This document shows, one piece after another, positions 34,782 to 39,972 of a DNA stretch of 58,319 nucleotides. Every line of letters starts with the position of its first letter. Positions within the stretch are counted from its first letter, which is position 1. Both the position numbers and the translations under genes were made by a program. The stretch is from Chitinophagaceae bacterium UBA4857 (lineage in GTDB: Bacteria > Bacteroidota > Bacteroidia > Chitinophagales > Chitinophagaceae): positions 137,882-196,200 of the forward strand of contig DHEF01000045.1 of assembly GCA_002399735.1 (NCBI GenBank), given 5' to 3'. A model generated the notes under the pieces. The model was given only the letters and a program-made list of their open reading frames with translations. It did not search any database and had not been told where the DNA came from.

Positions 34782-35186
34782 TTATTTTAAGCGTTCCAGT
34801 TTCCCTTTTCGTTTTACAATGTTTTTATAATCCCACTGTATATAACGGGCTTTTTGCAACCAGCGTTTTACATCCTTCTTACTTATTTCCTCAACTGCAT
34901 TGTAAAAAACAGATGCATCTTTAAATTTCTCGCCACATACGTTTAAAGCTTCTTCATCAAAATCGGCACCGCTCCAAAACATTAGTCGTATGCCACGTTT
35001 TTCCTTACTGTAACCCGTTATGGGGTTACCATCTAAAAACCAAACCGGATGCCTGTGCCATACCTTGTTTTCCGCTTCCGGCAAATGTTTGGTTATTTCG
35101 GCAGATAGCAATTCACAAATGGCTTTATCTGTATCCGTCATGCCATTGTTATAATCCTGTATAGCAGTTGCAATTGTGTTGGCCAT
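34782..35186 (-). CDS. DUF1801 domain protein
   Basis: A 134-residue soluble protein. The DUF1801 pattern is visible: AICELLSAEITKHLPEAENKVWHRHPVWFLDGNPITGY and the end of the domain IRLMFWSGADFDEEAL, followed by a basic tail (RKGKLERLK). Function unknown. It lies between SRPBCC and DoxX genes in the minus-strand cassette and has no counterpart in the plus-strand sister cassette. Confidence 0.8.
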   Translation of the reverse strand: MANTIATAIQDYNNGMTDTDKAICELLSAEITKHLPEAENKVWHRHPVWFLDGNPITGYSKEKRGIRLMFWSGADFDEEALNVCGEKFKDASVFYNAVEEISKKDVKRWLQKARYIQWDYKNIVKRKGKLERLK

Positions 35187-35213
35187 ATCAAATAAGGTTT
35201 CTATAGTAAGTTA

Positions 35214-35714
35214 CTAATTTAATGTGGTTAGTAATTGGTCCAGTTGATTTAAGCCGGCTGTAAAGCCTTCCTTAAAGCCCATTCCAATTATTTTTTCCAA
35301 TGTTTCCAGGCTATCCAACGTAACAGTAATGTTTACGGTAGTTTGCCCGTTACTTTCGGTAAACTGGTTAAGCCATTGCATACGGTCAAAAGCCGTATTA
35401 ATATTGCCCGCTTCATCGCAAAAAGCATCCAGGCCTGTGTAACTTTTCTGTGGCTCTATTGTCTCGTAATCAAACCGGCACCAATGTGTTTCGTTCTCCG
35501 GGCTTATCATAGCATAATGCCAAAGGCCACCATTCCGAAAATCGAGTGTTTTGGTTTTATTGCGGTAAGGTTGTGGTGCCCACCATTGGTCCAGCAGTTC
35601 GGCGGTGGTCCAGGCTTTCCAAACCAGTTCTAAGCCGGCAGCAAATGCACGTGTTACATGAATGGTTTTGTTTTCCTTGTCTACCGCAAATTCGAATAAA
35701 AGATTAGAATTCAT
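35214..35714 (-). CDS. SRPBCC (AHSA1-like) domain protein
   Basis: A 166-residue START/Bet v1-fold protein. Hallmarks are VTRAFAAGLELVWKAWTTAELLDQWWAPQPY (about 19-49), FRNGGLWHYAMISPE, and TVTLDSLETLEKIIGMGFKEGFTAGLNQLDQLL at the end. These proteins bind hydrophobic ligands; paired with an ArsR regulator they form a common operon of uncertain role. Its start overlaps the ArsR stop by four bases (ATGA-type at 35711-35714). Confidence 0.88.
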   Translation of the reverse strand: MNSNLLFEFAVDKENKTIHVTRAFAAGLELVWKAWTTAELLDQWWAPQPYRNKTKTLDFRNGGLWHYAMISPENETHWCRFDYETIEPQKSYTGLDAFCDEAGNINTAFDRMQWLNQFTESNGQTTVNITVTLDSLETLEKIIGMGFKEGFTAGLNQLDQLLTTLN

Positions 35715-36031
35715 TTTTTTTGCTTTTTAACAGTTGATAATAAATTGTCCAGTTGGTTAAAACGTGTTTCCCATAATTTTCTAAACTGTGCTAACCATTT
35801 ATCTATTTCCTTCATTTTATTTATTTCCAGTTGGTAATAAATTTCCCTACCCCTTTGCTCAGGTTTTACTAGTTCACACTCATGTAAAATGCGTAAGTGT
35901 TTAGATATGGCTTGTCTGGTAGTAACAAAATGTTCGGCCAATGCATTCGGTGTCATAGCCTGTATGGCAATCAAGGTAATAATAGCCCGCCGTGTGGGAT
36001 CGGCTATGGCCTGAAAAATATCTCTGCGCAT
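35711..36031 (-). CDS. ArsR-family winged-helix autorepressor (cassette 1)
   Basis: A 106-residue regulator. Start taken at Met 36029-36031 (MRRDIFQAIADPTRRAI), because the promoter and operators (36049-36090) lie upstream of it and because the paralogue at 37254 has the same start (MLLRRDVFQAIADPTRR). An ATG at 36094 would precede the promoter. The winged helix covers about 5-90, recognition helix TTRQAISKHLRIL (about 42-54), and no metal-binding Cys pairs are seen, so it is of the SdpR-like type. Downstream SRPBCC gene overlaps by four bases. Confidence 0.88.
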   Translation of the reverse strand: MRRDIFQAIADPTRRAIITLIAIQAMTPNALAEHFVTTRQAISKHLRILHECELVKPEQRGREIYYQLEINKMKEIDKWLAQFRKLWETRFNQLDNLLSTVKKQKK

Positions 36032-36048
36032 ATCCTGTAATTTTTTAA

Positions 36049-36090
36049 GAAACCGTTCGGTTGCAAATTTATATGCAACCATTTGATTGC
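36049..36090 (-). promoter_or_regulatory. Promoter and dual operator of ArsR cassette 1
   Basis: On the minus strand: a 16-bp imperfect palindrome GCAATCAAATGGTTGC (36075-36090), a 10-bp spacer ATATAAATTT, and a second element GCAACCGAACGGTTTC (36049-36064). The -7 box TAAATTTG (36064-36071) sits at the spacer/second-site border. Also GGTTGCA/TGCAACC form perfect arms across the spacer (36059-36080). The same layout appears at 37194-37235. Confidence 0.7.
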
Positions 36091-36122
36091 GCAAGATATT
36101 TTCTCATTTTTTTTAAATTTTT

Positions 36123-36533
36123 TTATGGGTTGGGCAGCTTGCTTTCATCCGTGTATAGTATTTCCCATTGGTGGCCATCCGGGTCGGCAAAACAATCGTA
36201 GTACATCCAGCCATGATCTTCGCCCTGGCGGTAACGGGTGCCACCATTTTCCAGTGCCAGTTTTATGGTAGCATCTACTTTTTCACGGCTTTCTACATCA
36301 ATAGCCAATAGTACTTGTGTGGTGCTGCCATTGGCAACAGGTCGGTTGGTAAAACTGGTAAAAAAAGGTTCGGTTAACAGCATGGCATACATCAGCCCCT
36401 CGTTCAGCACCAGGCACAGACCTTTATCGCTACTAAACTGTTCGTTAAAACTAAAGCCCAGTTTTGTCCAAAAGTTTCTGGTAACGGCCAGGTCTTTCAC
36501 CGGCAGGTTTACATAAATCGATTTTACTTTCAT
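36123..36533 (-). CDS. VOC (glyoxalase-fold) family protein
   Basis: A 136-residue protein of the vicinal-oxygen-chelate superfamily. Two beta-alpha-beta-beta-beta units are seen: KVKSIYVNLPVKDLAVTRNFWTKLGFSFNEQF at the start and the later DGHQWEILY near the end, with a metal-ligand-like Glu in the last strand. The length fits a single VOC chain. Function unknown; antibiotic-resistance and dioxygenase members share this fold. The gene lies between the two ArsR cassettes and is transcribed toward cassette 1. Confidence 0.85.
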   Translation of the reverse strand: MKVKSIYVNLPVKDLAVTRNFWTKLGFSFNEQFSSDKGLCLVLNEGLMYAMLLTEPFFTSFTNRPVANGSTTQVLLAIDVESREKVDATIKLALENGGTRYRQGEDHGWMYYDCFADPDGHQWEILYTDESKLPNP

Positions 36534-36650
36534 GGTTGTTGATTTGTTTTACAACACAACATTAAACCAAGGTTTTGGCAAGGCTCTTAGCATAGGGCAA
36601 GAAATAATTTGGTACATAAAAACGATGTATACAGTTATTATAACCTTACT

Positions 36651-36740
36651 GCGTGAGGGATAGCAGCGAATACCCCGGTGAAGGTCTGTGCAAGGGGCTG
36701 TGCCGGAGTAGCAGCGAATAGCCCGACCCACAGGGGCACG
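36651..36740 (+). repeat. GC-rich intergenic repeat family 2, copy 1
   Basis: Begins GCGTGAGGGATAGCAGCGAA and ends AATAGCCCGACCCACAGGGG-CAC. The other copy (49341-49446, opposite strand) has the same ends and a different middle. Confidence 0.65.
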
Positions 36741-36771
36741 TCCCACCCAATCTGCTATTCATACAAAAAAT

Positions 36772-36848
36772 AAAAAAGGCTACCTTATCGGTAGCCTTCA
36801 CCCCTTTTTGATTTTTACGTAGGATAATGAATAAAAAAATTGGTGTTT
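36772..36848 (-). terminator. Conserved 3' element with intrinsic terminator, copy 1
   Basis: On the minus strand: AAACACCAAT, then a core ATCCTACGTAAAAATCA, then AAGGCTACC-GATAA-GGTAGCC and a T tract. The stem is 9 bp (36776-36798). There is no annotated minus-strand gene upstream of it, so it may end an RNA. Matches 39293-39374 and, in core and hairpin, 39867-39957. Confidence 0.75.
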
Positions 36849-36935
36849 TTCATGGTTAGCGCACCATTACAGACGTATAGACATACAACTGCTTATTCTT
36901 ACATATTTTTAAAGTAGTATTTATAACATCAGCCA
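36772..36935 (-). ncRNA. Predicted small RNA 1 (promoter and terminator without a gene)
   Basis: About 164 nt, bounded by the promoter-like boxes at 36942-36973 and the terminator at 36776-36798. Position and start site are inferred and rest on the shared arrangement described in the findings. No open reading frame of more than about 26 codons. Confidence 0.35.
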
Positions 36936-36941
36936 TAAATG

Positions 36942-37000
36942 CAAAGAACTTTTATTTTTTAGCACAAGGCAAAAAACCGCATACCCAATAGCTACCCGTA
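36942..37000 (-). promoter_or_regulatory. Predicted promoter 1 with degenerate 11-bp tandem sites
   Basis: Plus-strand ATACCCAATAGCTACCCGTA (36981-37000) has TACCC twice, 11 bp apart. On the minus strand a TTTG (36970-36973), 20 nt, and GTTCTTTG (36942-36949) follow. The spacing from the sites to the -7 TTTG is 35 nt, like the other two units. Confidence 0.35.
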
Positions 37001-37193
37001 TTATAATTTACTGCTTATCAATATATTATAATGATTAAAAAATTATTCAAACACTAAAAAAGTATATTAACAGTAGCAATTGCGTATTTGCAGCCTTCAT
37101 ATGCTTAATATAAAACAATTATTACCGGGCTTATTAACGCTCATCAAGTCACACCCGTCTTTCCCCCTACTTAACCCGATAATAAAAATTTGC

Positions 37194-37235
37194 GTAGTTA
37201 AATAACTACATATAAATTTGTAGCCAAATAGCTAC
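37194..37235 (+). promoter_or_regulatory. Promoter and dual operator of ArsR cassette 2
   Basis: GTAGTTAAATAACTAC (37194-37209), spacer ATATAAATTT (37210-37219), GTAGCCAAATAGCTAC (37220-37235), so two 16-bp palindromes lie 26 bp apart. The -7 box TAAATTTG spans 37213-37220. The spacer is identical to that of cassette 1, while the palindrome arms differ. Confidence 0.75.
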
Positions 37236-37253
37236 ATAATAAAATTTACAACC

Positions 37254-37577
37254 ATGCTTTTACGTCGAGATGTTTTTCAGGCCATTGCCGACCCTACCCG
37301 CAGGACAATACTCATGCTGGTAACGGCACAGGGTATGACCGCTGGTGCCATTGCTGCCAATTTTGATACAGCCCGGCCCACCGTATCGAAACATTTGCAA
37401 ATACTAACGGAATGCGAGTTGCTGCAACAACACCAAACCGGCCGCGAAGTATACTACTACTTAAATGCACCTAAACTAAAAGAGATTGCCGATTTTATTG
37501 AGCCCTTTAGAAAAATGTGGGACGACCGCTTTAATAAACTGGAAACTTTAATGAAAAACTATAAACCCAAAAAATAA
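37254..37577 (+). CDS. ArsR-family winged-helix autorepressor (cassette 2)
   Basis: A 107-residue paralogue of the ArsR gene at 35711-36031; the first 20 residues share DxFQAIADPTRR. Winged helix about 5-90; recognition helix region TARPTVSKHLQIL (about 44-56) differs from the TTRQAISKHLRIL of the sister. There are no metal-binding cysteines. It starts a plus-strand operon with SRPBCC and DoxX genes and is preceded by two palindromic operators over its -7 box, consistent with autorepression. Confidence 0.9.
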   Translation: MLLRRDVFQAIADPTRRTILMLVTAQGMTAGAIAANFDTARPTVSKHLQILTECELLQQHQTGREVYYYLNAPKLKEIADFIEPFRKMWDDRFNKLETLMKNYKPKK

Positions 37578-37582
37578 ATACC

Positions 37583-38053
37583 ATGGAACTTAAAACCAAA
37601 ATAAATGCCGAGGCCGGCACACACGATTTACATATTACCCGCGAATTTGATTTACCGGTTGATTTATTATTTACGGCTTATACCGACGCGGATATTGTGG
37701 CACAATGGATGAATACCAAAGTAATAAAACTGGACAATAAAAAACACGGCGGCTGGCAGTTTGAAACCAGCGACCCCAACGGCAATGTAGTATTTGAAGC
37801 CAACGGCACCATACACGAGTTTGTACCCAATCAAAAAATTACCCGCACTTTCGAAATAAACAACGCCCCTTTTGATGTGCAACTGGAGTTTCTGACTTTT
37901 GAACCACTTACTACTAATACCAGTAAACTAACCATACATATTGTGTACCGCAGCATTGCCATACGCGACCAAATGTTGCAACTGCCTTTTGCAAAAGGCT
38001 TAAATATGGCCCATAACCTGTTACAAAAAATTATGCAACCCACAACCAACTAA
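37583..38053 (+). CDS. SRPBCC (AHSA1-like) domain protein (cassette 2)
   Basis: A 156-residue START-fold protein. Typical segments are ITREFDLPVDLLFTAYTDADIVAQWMNTKVIK (about 18-49), HGGWQFETSDPNG, and the C-terminal helix QLPFAKGLNMAHNLLQKIM. It follows the ArsR gene by five bases, in the same order as cassette 1 but with only modest sequence similarity to 35214-35714, so the duplication is old or the genes were acquired separately. Confidence 0.88.
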   Translation: MELKTKINAEAGTHDLHITREFDLPVDLLFTAYTDADIVAQWMNTKVIKLDNKKHGGWQFETSDPNGNVVFEANGTIHEFVPNQKITRTFEINNAPFDVQLEFLTFEPLTTNTSKLTIHIVYRSIAIRDQMLQLPFAKGLNMAHNLLQKIMQPTTN

Positions 38054-38057
38054 ACGC

Positions 38058-38456
38058 ATGAAAAAAGCACATAAAATTATTTACTGGATAGCCACCGCCT
38101 GGCTGGCATTAGGTATGTTAAGTACCGGCATAGTACAACTGTTACAGTTAAAAGAAGAAACCGAATTTATTATACAATTAGGTTACCCCTACTATTTTTT
38201 AACTATCTTGGGTGTATGGAAAATATTGGGCGTAATAGCCATTTTACTACCGGGTTTTGCCTTGGTAAAAGAATGGACTTATGCCGGCTTTTTCTTTGTA
38301 ACAACAGGCGCCTTGTTTTCGCATATAGCTGCGGGTAATATTGCTATTGGCGATTGGTTTCCGGCTTTATTATTACTAGCCTTAACCATTGTATCCTGGT
38401 ATTACCGGCCGGTTAACAGAAGGCTTATGGCAAACAATAAAACACCGTTTAGTTAA
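38058..38456 (+). CDS. DoxX-like membrane protein (cassette 2)
   Basis: A 132-residue protein with four membrane helices (about 7-27, 44-66, 75-96 and 103-119), opening KIIYWIATAWLALGMLSTGIVQLLQL. It has the DoxX-like profile and follows the SRPBCC gene by four bases. It probably belongs to the same operon. Function unknown; the conserved pairing with an ArsR-SRPBCC unit suggests a membrane-related response. Confidence 0.8.
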   Translation: MKKAHKIIYWIATAWLALGMLSTGIVQLLQLKEETEFIIQLGYPYYFLTILGVWKILGVIAILLPGFALVKEWTYAGFFFVTTGALFSHIAAGNIAIGDWFPALLLLALTIVSWYYRPVNRRLMANNKTPFS

Positions 38457-38465
38457 ATATTTTTT

Positions 38466-38620
38466 TGTTAGTCGGCAGCAGTATTGCTAATCAGCGTTCC
38501 TTGCAATCAAGTGATTGTTCGCAATCCTTTCTTTCAGTGAAAGAAAGGATGAGAGTCACACTGCACCGTTCGGTTCCTAATCAACATCGTGTTATGCCAC
38601 GGTACTTTCAGGTGGCAAAA
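38466..38620 (+). repeat. Dispersed intergenic repeat, copy 8 (double hairpin form)
   Basis: GTCGGCAGCAGTATTGCTAA start, then CAATCA-AG-TGATTG (38504-38517), TTCGC, and a 12-bp stem ATCCTTTCTTTC-AGT-GAAAGAAAGGAT (38524-38550). Its reverse complement aligns with 43228-43335, with compensated changes in the stem. Confidence 0.8.
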
Positions 38621-38662
38621 CATAGCTATAAAAAACACAATTACTTTATAAAAAATTGAACA

Positions 38663-39229
38663 ATGTCATCTAGTAAAAAAAAATTACCGGCATCGCAACA
38701 AAAAGAATTGTTGCAAATACTTAAAACCAGGTTTGAAAAAAACATGCCCCGCCATAAAGGAATAGATTGGGCAAAAGTGGAGAAGAAGTTAGAAGCCAAC
38801 CCTGATAAATTATGGTCCTTAAACGAAATGGATATAACCGAAGGCGAACCCGATGTAGTAGGTTATGATAAAAAAACAGGAGCCTATATTTTTATGGATT
38901 GCAGTGCCGAAAGCCCCAAAGGCCGCCGCAGTATTTGTTACGATCCGGAAGCATTAGAAAGCCGTAAGGAACATAAACCCAAACACAGTGCCATAGGTAT
39001 GGCTGCCGAAATGGGCATTGCCATTTTAACTGAGGAAGAATACCGCGACTTACAAAAACTAGGTAAGTTTGACACCAAAACCTCCAGTTGGCTTAACACC
39101 CCTGCCCCCATACGTAAACTGGGGGGTGGTATTTTTGGCGACTGGCGTTATGGTCAGGTATTTATTTACCATAATGGCGTAGAATCGTATTACGGCGCCA
39201 GAGGGTTTAGAGCTGTATTACATGTGTAA
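38663..39229 (+). CDS. DUF4256 domain protein
   Basis: A 188-residue soluble protein. The DUF4256 pattern is clear: LLQILKTRFEKNMPRHKGIDWAKVEKKLEANPDKLWSL, GEPDVVGYDKKTGAYIFMDCSAESPKGRRSICYD, and the end SWLNTPAPIRKLGGGIFGDWRYGQVFIYHNGVESYYGARGFRAVL. Function unknown; the domain is widespread in Bacteroidota and Firmicutes. It is a single gene with its own terminator. Confidence 0.9.
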   Translation: MSSSKKKLPASQQKELLQILKTRFEKNMPRHKGIDWAKVEKKLEANPDKLWSLNEMDITEGEPDVVGYDKKTGAYIFMDCSAESPKGRRSICYDPEALESRKEHKPKHSAIGMAAEMGIAILTEEEYRDLQKLGKFDTKTSSWLNTPAPIRKLGGGIFGDWRYGQVFIYHNGVESYYGARGFRAVLHV

Positions 39230-39246
39230 GTATTATAAAAATTTAT

Positions 39247-39276
39247 AAAGGCCGGTTTTAACCGGCTTTATTTTTT
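39247..39276 (+). terminator. DUF4256 gene terminator
   Basis: GCCGGT-TTTA-ACCGGC with AAA/TTT extension and a following TTTATTTTTT tract. Confidence 0.85.
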
Positions 39277-39292
39277 GGTGGTTACATAAAGT

Positions 39293-39374
39293 AAAAAAGG
39301 CCACCCCTTTCGGTAGTGACCTTAACCCTAAGTGATTTTTACACAGGATAAGAGGATTAATGGTATTGGTGTTT
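39293..39374 (-). terminator. Conserved 3' element with intrinsic terminator, copy 2
   Basis: Minus strand AAACACCAAT, core ATCCTGTGTAAAAATCA, hairpin GGTCAC-TACCGAAAGGG-GTGGCC, T tract. The stem pairs fully only on the minus strand (a G-T pair there is C-A on the plus strand), so the minus-strand RNA is the functional one. Confidence 0.75.
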
Positions 39375-39642
39375 ATCAAGTAGGTGTTCCGTCCCTGGTC
39401 AAGTCAGTTTAAAAGTGAAAAAACTATTCAGGTTCCTTACTTCATGTTTTGTCTTTACAAAGGATTTTTAGACAGATAACTGGTTCTTTTCAAAGGTTAG
39501 CAATCCGTTTTAAGCTTTCTAAAGGAATAAGATTTATTTGGTATGATGTTTTTATAGGTTAGCCTATACCTTCAAATAAAACAGTTTAATAGCTTCAACT
39601 AATTTTTATCCTAAAATATTAAAAACAGGACTACTTTGTTTT
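39293..39642 (-). ncRNA. Predicted RNA 2 (promoter and terminator without a gene)
   Basis: About 350 nt, bounded by the promoter boxes at 39649-39681 and the terminator at 39293-39323. No reading frame over 60 codons on this strand. An internal decayed copy of the 3' element core lies at 39447-39472. The exact start is inferred. Confidence 0.4.
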
Positions 39643-39648
39643 GCTACA

Positions 39649-39706
39649 CAAAGATGATAGTAAAAGGCAGTAAACTCCAAAAAAACAGATACGTATTAGA
39701 TACGTA
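39649..39706 (-). promoter_or_regulatory. Predicted promoter 2 with TACGTA tandem sites
   Basis: AGATACGTATTAGATACGTA (39687-39706) has TACGTA twice, 11 bp apart. On the minus strand follow TTTG (39678-39681), 21 nt, and CATCTTTG (39649-39656). The distance from the sites to the -7 TTTG is 34 nt. Confidence 0.5.
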
Positions 39707-39866
39707 TTAACATCTATTAATTTGATTATTAATGAAATAAAATATGTTTATTTATGTTTATACATACTAACTCATATATATTGGCTTTAATAATCTGCCA
39801 AGGGATTGCTTTGTTTCAGTTTATCTAATTAAGGGCAATACTTCAGTTATGCCTTTTCAATAATTT

Positions 39867-39957
39867 AAAAAAGGCTACCGCAGAAGCAGGTAGCCTTCAC
39901 CATTTTGATCTTTATATAGGATTTTTGGGGAAATGAGGTTTTAGAGCATTTGTTTTT
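39867..39957 (-). terminator. Conserved 3' element with intrinsic terminator, copy 3 (T9SS gene)
   Basis: Minus-strand core ATCCTATATAAAGATCA, hairpin AAGGCTACC-TGCTTCTGC-GGTAGCCTT (39871-39897) then T tract. It starts 15 bases after the T9SS stop codon, so here the element plainly ends an mRNA. Confidence 0.85.
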
Positions 39958-39972
39958 CTATAGGTATCAGGA

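Larger units (their letters stand above)
36534..37253. other. 720-base gene-free stretch with repeat and predicted RNA
   Basis: No convincing gene. Holds a GC-rich repeat (36651-36740), a conserved 3' element with terminator (36772-36848), a promoter-like module with 11-bp-spaced sites (36942-37000), and the ArsR cassette-2 operators. An open reading frame of 26 codons starts near 36928 on the minus strand; it is too short to claim. Confidence 0.5.
39230..39972. other. 743-base gene-free stretch between convergent genes
   Basis: Lies between the stops of the DUF4256 gene and the T9SS gene. It holds the DUF4256 terminator, a conserved 3' element (39293-39374), a decayed second copy of its core (39447-39472, TTTTGTCTTTACAAAGGATT), a promoter-like module with TACGTA sites (39649-39706), and a third 3' element for the T9SS gene. 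No gene seen. Confidence 0.55.

Noticed and set aside
36032..36094. Upstream ATG of the ArsR gene in cassette 1
   Set aside because: It precedes the promoter and operators, and the paralogue lacks this extension.
36549..36746. 65-codon minus-strand reading frame
   Set aside because: Lies inside a GC-rich intergenic repeat, with no homology.
38465..38659. 64-codon plus-strand reading frame
   Set aside because: Falls within the hairpin-bearing repeat copy 8 and has no support as a protein.
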